Shown: in pieces, positions 1 through 8,234 of the stretch
Layout: every line of letters starts with the position of its first letter
Position numbering within the stretch: the first letter of the stretch is position 1
Origin: UBA9662 sp002729415
GTDB taxonomy: Bacteria; Poribacteria; WGA-4E; UBA9662
Assembly (NCBI GenBank): GCA_002729415.1
Contig: PBXZ01000005.1
Location: 65,442 to 129,441 of the forward strand
Direction: 5' to 3'
Length of the DNA: 64,000 bases
Program-made: the position numbers and the translations under genes
The notes under the pieces: model-generated
Seen by the model: the letters and a program-made list of their open reading frames with translations, nothing else
Databases searched by the model: none
Told to the model about the DNA's origin: nothing

Positions 1-224
1 GCGGTAGCGAAAAGGAGGGAAATAACAGCAAAGATGCCAGTAATGAGTGACTTCTTGGCGTGTAATTTTTCCTCAAAGGCAAGACAAAACACCATCAGGG
101 CTAGAATGACGCCAAATAATGCAGTTACATTTCCTGACACAGTGTGCTCAGTATGCAAACTTGAATCACCGGCAATGAACATTAAACAAGTGAGTCCAGA
201 ACCCAAAGTTATCAAGATTGGCAT
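1..224 (-). CDS. Partial SLC13/NhaD-like membrane transporter (N-terminus only)
   Basis: Reading leftward from an ATG at 224 gives about 74 codons that run off the window edge without a stop. The product is strongly hydrophobic: an N-terminal helix (starting MPILITLGSGL), a short loop with GDSS, then two further helices separated by the charged stretch FEEKLHAKKS. A short hydrophobic start followed by an E-K-H-x-K-K loop resembles the first helices of citrate/SLC13 or NhaD-type sodium-coupled transporters. An AAGGAG ribosome site lies at 236-241, 11 bases before the start. The gene follows two universal stress protein genes on the same strand and probably shares their transcript. Only the first tenth or so of such a protein is visible, so the family call is tentative. 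Confidence 0.5.
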   Translation of the reverse strand, partial: MPILITLGSGLTCLMFIAGDSSLHTEHTVSGNVTALFGVILALMVFCLAFEEKLHAKKSLITGIFAVISLLFAT

Positions 225-250
225 TGACAGCTATGCTCCTTGTTCTTGAT

Positions 251-1111
251 TTAAATCAAAAGGACCGCAATATCTGAGAACTCGATAGCCACTGTATAAG
301 CAAGTCCACGCATGGCAACTTGTTTCTCATCTTTGCCTTCTATTACCAGTAAAGTATGTTGACTTTGCGATAGCATTTTGCGGTAGGTAGAGAGTGGATA
401 ACCCATTTCAATAATGGCCTCAGTTTTCAAATTTGGTTTGACATTAGCCAAGACTTGTTGGCAGCGGCGGATATAATCGTTGGCTTGTTTGAATAGTTCT
501 TGCTGGATTTCTTCCTTCGCCAGTGCTGTTTCAATACTGGGAATTCGAGAGATAGCTGATATATAACGTTCAAACTCAAGTTGAGGTTCTATGTTGGTAA
601 AGAGTAAAATCCCCGAATCGTTAACGAAATGGATTGCCCAGTTTACTAAGCGGTTGTCACCAGCAAGATGGTCTTTGACAATCATTACATCTTCCAATTT
701 TCTGGTGGCAGATTCGAAGGATGGGTGTGACAAACGTGGAACAATCATTACTGGAGTTTCAGTGCTTTGGGTTAGGACTTCAACGAAGACGCCTAGTCCA
801 AAGTGTGCATTATTGAAGTCGTCGAAAAGATTCCGGTGCGTAATAATGAGATCGGGATTGGATGATTCGATGGTTTGAATGAAGGCTGTACGTGTATCTG
901 GTTTTTCAGCGTGGATAGATTCCCAGGAGAATGTTCCACCTGGTTCACCACTATCAATGAACTTTTTTAGCCGGTCTTCAAATTGTTGTGCTTCTGGAGT
1001 TTTTAGGTCTGTTAGAAGCAAAAGCTTTTCAATTTTAGGTGGGTCAAAATGAAAAGCTGGTTTATCTGCACTTCGAAAAACCGATTCAAACTCGTCAATC
1101 CTATCCGGCAT
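251..1111 (-). CDS. Tandem universal stress protein (UspA-like), degenerate
   Basis: The 286-residue product has the size and fold pattern of two fused UspA domains. Beta-strand/loop signatures such as IEKLLLLTDL near residue 28, PDLIITHRNLFDDF in the middle and TPVMIVP at the end of domain one can be seen. The clear ATP-binding GxxGx9GS motif of its upstream neighbour is not evident, so this copy is more diverged and may not bind ATP. Two ATG codons are adjacent; the second (1111) is preferred because GGAG at 1118-1121 is then 6 bases away rather than 3. It lies between another Usp gene and a transporter gene on the same strand. Such tandem Usp proteins often accompany cation or anion transporters as stress-linked partners; that role is inferred. 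Confidence 0.8.
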   Translation of the reverse strand: MPDRIDEFESVFRSADKPAFHFDPPKIEKLLLLTDLKTPEAQQFEDRLKKFIDSGEPGGTFSWESIHAEKPDTRTAFIQTIESSNPDLIITHRNLFDDFNNAHFGLGVFVEVLTQSTETPVMIVPRLSHPSFESATRKLEDVMIVKDHLAGDNRLVNWAIHFVNDSGILLFTNIEPQLEFERYISAISRIPSIETALAKEEIQQELFKQANDYIRRCQQVLANVKPNLKTEAIIEMGYPLSTYRKMLSQSQHTLLVIEGKDEKQVAMRGLAYTVAIEFSDIAVLLI

Positions 1112-1174
1112 CATAATCTCCAGATTGTTTNAAAAAAAGTAATCGATGAAACCGTTTTTGCCTCTGACTTTTAT

Positions 1175-2035
1175 TTAATGGTAAAGTAAAACCGGGATGT
1201 TTGCTTGTTCAAGTATTTGTTGTGTGACGCTACCAAAAAAGAACTTGACAATATTATTTCTACCGTATGCTCCCATGACCAACAAATCTATGCTCAGTTC
1301 TTGAATCTGAGACATTATTTCTGAACTGGGGTCTCCCTTGATGCAACATAGGTCTTGCGTACCTACACCATAACTGGTAAAGTAACCTTCCAATTTTTTT
1401 AGCAATTGGAGCCCTTTGTCTTTGTCGTCGTTGACATTTAAAATCGTGATTTCGCACTGATTCCAGATATTAAGCATAAGGAACATCTGTATTGATCGGG
1501 CAGACTGTACGCTGTCATCATAAGCAACAAGTATCCTGTTGATATCTCTGGTATAATCAGGTACAGCAAGTATTGGTGTCATACCGAGTGTAAGGAGTTT
1601 GTCAAGCGTTTCGTCGGGTTCACCATCCGGGTTATATTGAAAAAAAGTCTGTTGCCCGACGACAATGAAGTCGTGGTATTTTGATTCATCGACAATTTCC
1701 TCAAATGGCCGACCTGTATCTGCGTGTATGTTGTAGTTAACATTTTCTAATTTACATGTTTCCTCAAAGCCCTGAAGTATTTTGACCGCTTTTTCTTGGG
1801 CTTTTTCTATGCGTTGTTTTTCTGATTCCTTGCTGTAGTGTATTACTCCTATTGGTGCTGGCCCTCCAAAACTCTCAATACCTGGTATGTCAATTATAGC
1901 CATGCCAGTGATTTCGGCTTGATGCTTTGACGCAATCTGGCAAGCATACTGCGTTGCTGATTGGGTGTAGTCAGATCCGTCTAGACCTAACAGGATTTTG
2001 GAAAAACTGGGGCCTGAAGAAACTATTTGAGACAT
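1175..2035 (-). CDS. Tandem universal stress protein UspA
   Basis: A 286-residue cytoplasmic protein of two UspA domains. Domain one begins SKILLGLDGSDYTQSA, the typical first strand with the nucleotide-contacting Asp. Domain two begins NRILVAYDDSVQSARS and carries MGAYGRNNIVKFFFGS near its end, which fits the GxxGx9G(S/T) ATP-binding motif. It ends with IPVLLYH, a usual Usp terminus. The start is backed by GGAGGT at 2040-2045. The neighbour downstream is a second tandem Usp, and then a transporter. Usp proteins of this kind bind ATP or AMP and modulate stress or transport responses; the actual partner is not shown by the sequence. Confidence 0.92.
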   Translation of the reverse strand: MSQIVSSGPSFSKILLGLDGSDYTQSATQYACQIASKHQAEITGMAIIDIPGIESFGGPAPIGVIHYSKESEKQRIEKAQEKAVKILQGFEETCKLENVNYNIHADTGRPFEEIVDESKYHDFIVVGQQTFFQYNPDGEPDETLDKLLTLGMTPILAVPDYTRDINRILVAYDDSVQSARSIQMFLMLNIWNQCEITILNVNDDKDKGLQLLKKLEGYFTSYGVGTQDLCCIKGDPSSEIMSQIQELSIDLLVMGAYGRNNIVKFFFGSVTQQILEQANIPVLLYH

Positions 2036-2062
2036 GATGACCTCCGAGGTGAATTAATCGTA

Positions 2063-2491
2063 TTACCACCAATATTTTTGCGATTCTTGGTTTTTTGCAT
2101 AAACTCTACTGATCTCTGCAATTTGCCCAAGTCGATATTTTTGTGGTACCCGGTTATCTTCAGCTATACATATTTTATATGAATTGTGGATCAGCTGGTA
2201 ATCTCCGTTCCATGGTGTTTTCGGAACTTTATCGAGGTAGGGGGATTTCCACCCTCTGACGCCCGGGTTTTTGGCCAAATCTTGTAATTTATCTGGATAT
2301 TCTCCAGTATGTTTATGGTATTTTTTAATTGCTTTTGCAATTGTTTCAACATCAACATCGGCTTGAGAAATTTTTCTGTCTTTTAGAAACGGTGGAAGGG
2401 ACAGGCCAATAATTATTATGACCAAGACCGCTAGTATGAGCAACTGGATTCGAGTCATTCCAGAGTTAGCTAAATCTGTCTTTCTGTTCAT
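2063..2491 (-). CDS. Type II secretion pseudopilin-like protein (GspG-like)
   Basis: 142 residues. A short leader ends in Gly11, followed by MTRIQLLILAVLVIIIIG, a long hydrophobic helix in the position of a type IV pilin N-terminus. The C-terminal part fits GspG-type pseudopilins: IAKAIKKYHKHTGEYPDKLQDL, then YLDKVPKTPWNGDYQL, matching the usual G-x-YP...L.L and P.DPWG.pY.. patterns. The key difference is at mature position 5: the helix has Gln where nearly all pilins have the Glu needed for assembly. It may thus be a minor or non-assembling pseudopilin, or a membrane-anchored relative. No other secretion gene is adjacent. It precedes the Usp genes by 27 bases and is likely co-transcribed with them. 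Confidence 0.7.
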   Translation of the reverse strand: MNRKTDLANSGMTRIQLLILAVLVIIIIGLSLPPFLKDRKISQADVDVETIAKAIKKYHKHTGEYPDKLQDLAKNPGVRGWKSPYLDKVPKTPWNGDYQLIHNSYKICIAEDNRVPQKYRLGQIAEISRVYAKNQESQKYWW

Positions 2492-2570
2492 GTCCGGCTA
2501 TTTTAGCGTACCTCCTTGGTCATGTCAAGATTGTAAGAAAGAACAAAGAAACTGATCAAATTAGAACAAA

Positions 2571-4838
2571 TTATTTTCGTTGCGACTGGCTCCCTTGAAA
2601 GTTCCGTTGGCAACGTTCAATCCACTCTTTGACTCGATTAAGCTTTCCTCTTGGTAAATTATAAATCTTGAGTATCTCGTTGAAGTGATTGATTGCTAGT
2701 TTGCATTTGTCTATGTGGTATCCATTTATACCAATTAAGCGAAGGTTTTCGATTTTCAGGTTATCAGGTAAGTTTAGAGCCTTGGCTTGAAGTAGGTATT
2801 GATTTGACTTAGAAAATTGTTGATCGAGATGGAGTTGTCGCCCAATTAGGTAGTGAATGAGACCGGAATCTGGTTGTTTTTGCATGGCTTCATTAAGAAG
2901 TACCATTCTCAATCTATTGGATAACCTGCCAATCAGGATTCGTTTTAATCTTTTTCGGTGAGGCCGTGATTTTGTAGCTAATGCGACTAGTTTTGCTTGT
3001 ATATTACGATCAATTGAATCTGAAGCATGTAATGCAAGCACATCTTGGAAAGTTGACGTTGCTTCGCCTAATTCTTCGTTTTGCCAGTGAACATTACCTA
3101 TAATATTTTTTGCTTCGGCAACTAAATGCATATTTGATTTAGGGTGTTTGATTATATGTTGGGCGATCTTAGTTGCTTCGTTTTGTAGACCAAGTTGATA
3201 GTTAGATAACATCAGACCCCTGAAATTTTTTGGATTATCAGAATCAAGTTTATGAATTTTATTGAAGAAGTCGATCGCTGTATACCAATCTGATCGACTA
3301 TAAGCTGCCCAAGCTTTTGTGGAAAGGTCAGCTACTTCATGGGCACAATGCTCCTGAAAAATACTTGGGTGTTTGAACCGGTATTCAGCAACACGCAGAT
3401 CTCGATCTGTTAGGACGATTTTATCTAAAAAAGCCTGCCATTCCTGATTGAGTGTTGCTAGACTCTTGTGGTAGATCTTCTCGAAATTTCCAGTTGGGAA
3501 TACGTGCTTGAATTTCTCAATGCCGTAGGTGTCGACTAGGAAGCGAACGAAGGAACCAGCTACCGTATAGCTTAAGGAACCCGATTGTAGCCAGAATCCA
3601 AGTCCCATGATTTTTCGTATTGATGGAGCGATATTGAGGTCATGCATGGCTCGAGTCCATTGGTGCGGGTCTAAATCTCCGCTGTCCCACTTGGCAGCGA
3701 CTGCGATTCCTTCATGTAAGCCTAGTTTAAGGCTAATTGGTAGAAAAGAGTGCCATTCCGAGGTTAGAACATGTGCCAGCTCGTGCTTTAGGACTGGGTG
3801 AGGGAAGTCTTCGAAATTAATGTGTAACCCATAGCCAGTTACGTCCTGTAATGATGTATGTTTAGCNCCCATGAGGCGTTTCTTTTGTTCGGGAGATGTG
3901 TATATATATGACCGCACTTTTTTGTCTGGTTTAATTTGAAAATATTTGATCAATTGTGCATATCTGAATTCATGATCGACTGCAACTTTCTCGATTTCGT
4001 TTTCAACAACTGATCCTTTCTCAAAGAATAATAAGAAGTTTTCGGTTTGGTAAAAGCCTCCTAACTTTTTTTCGATGAAACTGCGTGTTGGCCGCAGGCC
4101 AAGTTCGCTTTTGTATAACCAGATCGATGCAAACCCCAGAACCAATATCGTTAAAGGAATAAAATTCACCAATGAGCTGGGACGGTGAATTCTAGGTTTT
4201 TGGTGGATCAAGCGGGAAAGTTGAAAGAAAATCGCAGATATTAGCAAAGTAGTGCTTCGAGCAAGGAGCAGCGTCGTTGTAATTGGTATTTGCGTGTCAT
4301 AAATTGGACCGGGGAAATAACCGAAAGTTGAGTGAAATCCAAACACAGGGGGATCGAAAGCAATATTATGTAGAAGCAGTAACAGCGTAGCAAAATTGTA
4401 GCTGAGGTAAGCTAGAAATGCATGGCGCCTCAGTAGCAGCTTAAAACATAGTCCCACCGACGTTCCGTAAATACAACTGGTTACTGGTAAAAGCAGAAAA
4501 AATAGAAATCCTTCGGTGAAATTGCAGTTCGGTACACGAAATGCATTGAGTATGATGATCAGAAATGGTAAAATCAGCAAAGTGAGGTTAATAGTTAGTG
4601 ATAGCCAGAATGTGTTACTGATGAACTGATATGGTGAGTCCACAACTTTTGAGAAGTGTACTTGTGGAGTATTGATAGTTATATGGGCAGAAGCTATTGA
4701 TATGACAAATGCAAGAACCGCACAGAACTCAAAGGCAAGCAAATTGAAGAGTGGAATCATGGCCATGATTAGGGCTGTTTTTGCCATGATAGCTAGCCAT
4801 ACCCAGTAGTGTAAGTTAACAGTCTTCATCGAATTCAT
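2571..4838 (-). CDS. Membrane-anchored peptidase MA family metalloprotease with TPR repeats
   Basis: 755 residues in three parts. Residues ~10-245 hold about seven hydrophobic helices. A gluzincin-type protease domain follows, with HELAH at residues 352-356 (two zinc His plus catalytic Glu) and LHEGIA around Glu376, the usual third zinc ligand, 20 residues downstream. Residues ~490-740 are TPR-like (for example DWYTAIDFFNKIHKLDSDNPKNF). This arrangement matches the peptidase MA family, though an integral membrane N-terminus instead of a simple signal peptide is less common. Substrate unknown; the protease domain should face the periplasm if helix number is odd, which I cannot confirm. One N gives an unknown residue near 325. 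It is divergent from the WD40 gene to its right. Confidence 0.8.
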   Translation of the reverse strand: MNSMKTVNLHYWVWLAIMAKTALIMAMIPLFNLLAFEFCAVLAFVISIASAHITINTPQVHFSKVVDSPYQFISNTFWLSLTINLTLLILPFLIIILNAFRVPNCNFTEGFLFFLLLPVTSCIYGTSVGLCFKLLLRRHAFLAYLSYNFATLLLLLHNIAFDPPVFGFHSTFGYFPGPIYDTQIPITTTLLLARSTTLLISAIFFQLSRLIHQKPRIHRPSSLVNFIPLTILVLGFASIWLYKSELGLRPTRSFIEKKLGGFYQTENFLLFFEKGSVVENEIEKVAVDHEFRYAQLIKYFQIKPDKKVRSYIYTSPEQKKRLMXAKHTSLQDVTGYGLHINFEDFPHPVLKHELAHVLTSEWHSFLPISLKLGLHEGIAVAAKWDSGDLDPHQWTRAMHDLNIAPSIRKIMGLGFWLQSGSLSYTVAGSFVRFLVDTYGIEKFKHVFPTGNFEKIYHKSLATLNQEWQAFLDKIVLTDRDLRVAEYRFKHPSIFQEHCAHEVADLSTKAWAAYSRSDWYTAIDFFNKIHKLDSDNPKNFRGLMLSNYQLGLQNEATKIAQHIIKHPKSNMHLVAEAKNIIGNVHWQNEELGEATSTFQDVLALHASDSIDRNIQAKLVALATKSRPHRKRLKRILIGRLSNRLRMVLLNEAMQKQPDSGLIHYLIGRQLHLDQQFSKSNQYLLQAKALNLPDNLKIENLRLIGINGYHIDKCKLAINHFNEILKIYNLPRGKLNRVKEWIERCQRNFQGSQSQRK

Positions 4839-5055
4839 GAAATCAAGGCTCTTAATAAAAGCAGGTTTGCCGAATTTGGGAGCTGATTCGGCTTAGTGTT
4901 GAATTGAACAGATTTGTTTGGGTAGAGCGTGGTTTTGGACATTTGTTTTGCTCGTTTGTGTCAGCTGGGCTTTCACCTGTCTTGATAATGGCGTTAAGTG
5001 GTTACATTGTGCAAGGCCAGTCTAAATATTTAGGAACGAGAAGGATATTGATTTT

Positions 5056-5060
5056 AGGAA
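5056..5060 (+). promoter_or_regulatory. Ribosome binding site deciding the WD40 gene start
   Basis: AGGAA, 8 bases before a GTG at 5069. It supports GTG 5069 as the start of the WD40 gene over the in-frame upstream TTG at 4904 and ATG at 4988, which would put 28-55 extra residues in front of an otherwise normal signal peptide. Confidence 0.5.
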
Positions 5061-5068
5061 TAAAATTC

Positions 5069-8000
5069 GTGCTTCGAAGTTTCAGCTGTTTGAGTATATT
5101 ATACGTGACCTTATGTTTCGTTGCTTTGTTTTTACCTTCCAAAGTTGGTAATACTCAGCAGTCTCGCGAATTACCAAAGCATATATTGTGGGGGCATGAG
5201 GCTTGGATTAGTTCTGTAGCTTTTTCACCCAATGGGAAAGTTATTGCTTCTGGTTCAAACGACAAGACAATCAAACTGTGGTCACTTTCAGGTCAAAATG
5301 AAATCGCAACATTAGAAGGTCACCAAGGAGGAGTTACTTCGATTGCCTTTTCACCAGATGGAAGGTTTATTGCTTCGGCTTCAAACGATAAGACCATCAA
5401 ACTGTGGGCTGTTGAGAATCAGCAGGAGATTGCGACTTTTGTTGGTCATCGTTATGGTGTTGAAACATTAGCATTTTCACCGAATGGTGATGTTCTTGCT
5501 TCTGGTGGTAGAGATTATCGTATTAAGCTGTGGTCAGTAGCCGATAAGCAGTTAATCAGAACCCTCCCCCGGCAAGAAAACATCCTGCAGTCGTTAGATT
5601 TTTCTCGGGATGGGGGTATTCTTGCTTCTGGTTCAGTTGATTTAAGGTTTTGGTCATTAGCCGAACAAGGTGATGCACTTCCTCCGAAAATGTCTACCGC
5701 TGAAATTATAAGCGATGGTGGCACAGGGCTGCTTACTGTTTCCTTGCCATCGGAAACNTTTTTGACATCCGGGTTACATAAGATTCGTGTTAAAATGAGA
5801 GAAGGAACCGATCAGTTTCTAGTTTTCCTCGATGAGAAGAGCACCGAAGTCGTTACGGATCGTCAGGCAACTTTTATAAATATTGANGGACATGAGTTGA
5901 TTTCNCTNTCTTTTGGTGAAGAAATTAAGCCTGGTATGGCTTTAGTTGAAGTTGAAAGAAAAGATGNNAAAATAGACGTAGTGGAAATCGAAAACGACGG
6001 CGGTACAGGTTTGGTTCGGGTTGATCTTCCATTAGTAACTTCCTTGATACNAGGCTTACATAAGATTCATGTTGATAGGGTAGAGGTTGATGGTAAAGAT
6101 GATTTATTTATGGTTGCTTTGGATGAATCTAAATCCGTACTCGTTGACCCTGACGGTAAAGCAACTTTTGTTGATGATGATGGTGGGAGAATCTTTACAA
6201 TTAGCTTTGGAGAAGAAATCAAATCTGGCACAGCCTTGGTTGAATACCTGGGAGTTATCCAAGAAACTGATCAACTACTCATTGGGAAAGAAATTGAATT
6301 TGAGAAATTATATAAAGGAACTGATTGGATTTGGTCTCTGGACTTTTCACCCGATGGGGAATTGCTGACTTTTGGTTTGTCTGATAATACAGTGAGGCTG
6401 TGGTCAGTTGATGAAAAAAACGAGATCGTGGCATTGGCTGGACATACTTCCGATGTTTCGTCAGTCGCTTTCTCTCCGGATGGAAGAGTTATTGCTTCAG
6501 GTTCACGTGAATTGAAAGTTTGGTCGATAGCTGGCAAAGCAGAGATCGCAACACTGAAATTGGATAACAACTATATNCATTCTTTGGCGTTCTCACCAGA
6601 TGGATCCTTGGTCGTTACTGGTACAAACAATGGAGAAATTCTGATCTGGGATATGAGCCCGTTTGTTGACCCAACGATTGTTAAGTTTGCTGTCAGAGAA
6701 GCTTCATTTGAGAATCTGATTGCCGAAGTGCGGGCTGAAAATGCCAAAGATTTGTATGGTTACCAATTTGCTATTAAGTTTGATGCTGAGGTGCTTGAGG
6801 TTGAGAGTGTATCTCCAGGTAATTTCTTAAAGGGAGACTTTGGATGGGCAGGCGGGGATGAAACACANTGGATTGCTGGGGAAATCGATAANGAAGATGG
6901 NAAGATTTCTAGTTCTCTCGGGATTCGTATCATACCGGGAGAGGTTANAGGTAGNGGGGTATTGGCTACAATTACTTTTATCCCAAAGAAAACNNATGAA
7001 AGTGAGCTTGAGTTCTCGGAACTGAAGTTGTCAAACGCAGATGGGGATCCGGTTGTTTCTTATTCNGTTAATCAAATCGTGCAAATTCCTTCGGTCATAT
7101 CCGCTGATTTGGTAATAAAGGCGTCTATAGAAGGGNCANTTGTAGTTGCCGAATTAAAGATAGTTGATCCTGTTAATGTTGATGGTTACTCAGTTGATTT
7201 GTCGTTTCCTGGTAATTTGGAAATTGTTTTTGAGGANGGTCTTGATGTTTATNATAATGTGATTACTGATATTGTCGAAGATACAACCTTTAAATTCCNG
7301 GTTTATCAAAGTGGGGAAATTAAATTTGAGCTGTTAAATGGTCTCCTCGATGGGCCACTGAAAACCACAGAGATACCAGTATTGGTTAATGATCAGATTG
7401 CGGTTGTTGCATCGCCAAATTGGGATATCAATAGGGATTATGTCATTGACATCTTCGATTTAGTNGTTTTGGGTGAGAATTTTGGTCGGAAAATTACTCG
7501 CGAGTTGCGNCCTAATNCGGATGTGAATCGTGATGGCGTTGTTGATGTTTATGATTTTGTGAAGGTGGGTGCGAAATTTGGTTGGACGTATGACCCTATT
7601 TCAACTGGGGTTATACCAGCGGTGGCAAGGTCAGGAATAGGGCCAACAAATCAGGTAAGTGTTGATTTCTTAAAAAAGGTGTTGGACCAAGTTAAGCAGC
7701 ATCCACTGACTGATATGCCTGACTTCGTTAAAACGCGTCAATTACTTCTGAGTTTAATAGGGGATACAGAGTTGGCTCCAGTTGAAACTCGTTTATTAGC
7801 TAATTATCCTAATCCGTTTAATCCCGAGACATGGATTCCGTTTGAGTTGGCTGATGATGCGTCAGTTGCTATCAGAATTTATGGTCAACGGGGTAATGTT
7901 GTCCGACATCTGGATGTTGGATATCGTCCTGCAGGATACTATGTGGCAAGGGATAAAGCCGTGTATTGGGATGGGAAGAACAACAAAGGCGAGTCTCTTT

Positions 8001-8074
8001 CCAGCGGCACTTACTTCTATCAGATATCTGCCGGGATTTATTCAGCGACACGTAAGATGATTGTTCTGAAGTAA
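5069..8074 (+). CDS. Secreted WD40 beta-propeller protein with cohesin-like, dockerin-like and C-terminal sorting domains
   Basis: About 1,001 residues from GTG 5069. A signal peptide (LRSFSCLSILYVTLCFVALF) is followed by four WD40 repeats (~38-207, with SPDGxxIASxSNDKTIKLW cores). Two ~95-residue repeats then intervene (~208-400, each with DGGTGL...GLHKI...SFGEEIK), followed by three more WD40 repeats (~410-530). Next come cohesin-like beta regions (~531-667 and ~670-777), a dockerin-like pair (DINRDYVIDIFDLVVLGENF and DVNRDGVVDVYDFVKVGAKF, ~784-840), and a C-terminal NYPNPFNPETWIPFEL...SATRKMIVLK domain (~909-1001) of the sorting type common in Poribacteria. It is therefore probably exported and held at the cell surface. 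Partners are unknown. Several Ns fall in its second half. Confidence 0.88.
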   Translation: MLRSFSCLSILYVTLCFVALFLPSKVGNTQQSRELPKHILWGHEAWISSVAFSPNGKVIASGSNDKTIKLWSLSGQNEIATLEGHQGGVTSIAFSPDGRFIASASNDKTIKLWAVENQQEIATFVGHRYGVETLAFSPNGDVLASGGRDYRIKLWSVADKQLIRTLPRQENILQSLDFSRDGGILASGSVDLRFWSLAEQGDALPPKMSTAEIISDGGTGLLTVSLPSEXFLTSGLHKIRVKMREGTDQFLVFLDEKSTEVVTDRQATFINIXGHELIXXSFGEEIKPGMALVEVERKDXKIDVVEIENDGGTGLVRVDLPLVTSLIXGLHKIHVDRVEVDGKDDLFMVALDESKSVLVDPDGKATFVDDDGGRIFTISFGEEIKSGTALVEYLGVIQETDQLLIGKEIEFEKLYKGTDWIWSLDFSPDGELLTFGLSDNTVRLWSVDEKNEIVALAGHTSDVSSVAFSPDGRVIASGSRELKVWSIAGKAEIATLKLDNNYXHSLAFSPDGSLVVTGTNNGEILIWDMSPFVDPTIVKFAVREASFENLIAEVRAENAKDLYGYQFAIKFDAEVLEVESVSPGNFLKGDFGWAGGDETXWIAGEIDXEDXKISSSLGIRIIPGEVXGXGVLATITFIPKKXXESELEFSELKLSNADGDPVVSYXVNQIVQIPSVISADLVIKASIEGXXVVAELKIVDPVNVDGYSVDLSFPGNLEIVFEXGLDVYXNVITDIVEDTTFKFXVYQSGEIKFELLNGLLDGPLKTTEIPVLVNDQIAVVASPNWDINRDYVIDIFDLXVLGENFGRKITRELXPNXDVNRDGVVDVYDFVKVGAKFGWTYDPISTGVIPAVARSGIGPTNQVSVDFLKKVLDQVKQHPLTDMPDFVKTRQLLLSLIGDTELAPVETRLLANYPNPFNPETWIPFELADDASVAIRIYGQRGNVVRHLDVGYRPAGYYVARDKAVYWDGKNNKGESLSSGTYFYQISAGIYSATRKMIVLK

Positions 8075-8234
8075 CAAATTGTAATTTACTTTGGAATAAT
8101 CAAATTTGACAGCTATACTTGACTAAGAATTTTTTTCCTCCCTTCCTTAATCANGCCTCTTTTGTCCGTGTTTTAACTCGCATTTTCTTGTTCTGCTGAA
8201 TTTATGAAACTTACAAAACAAGGCTTTCATTTCA

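Noticed and set aside
34..249. A 71-codon plus frame at the left edge
   Set aside because: The minus strand gives a hydrophobic transporter-like protein with a good ribosome site; the plus frame is its shadow.
1260..1457. A 65-codon frame on minus inside the second Usp gene
   Set aside because: It lies in another frame within an intact Usp gene and has no start signal of its own.
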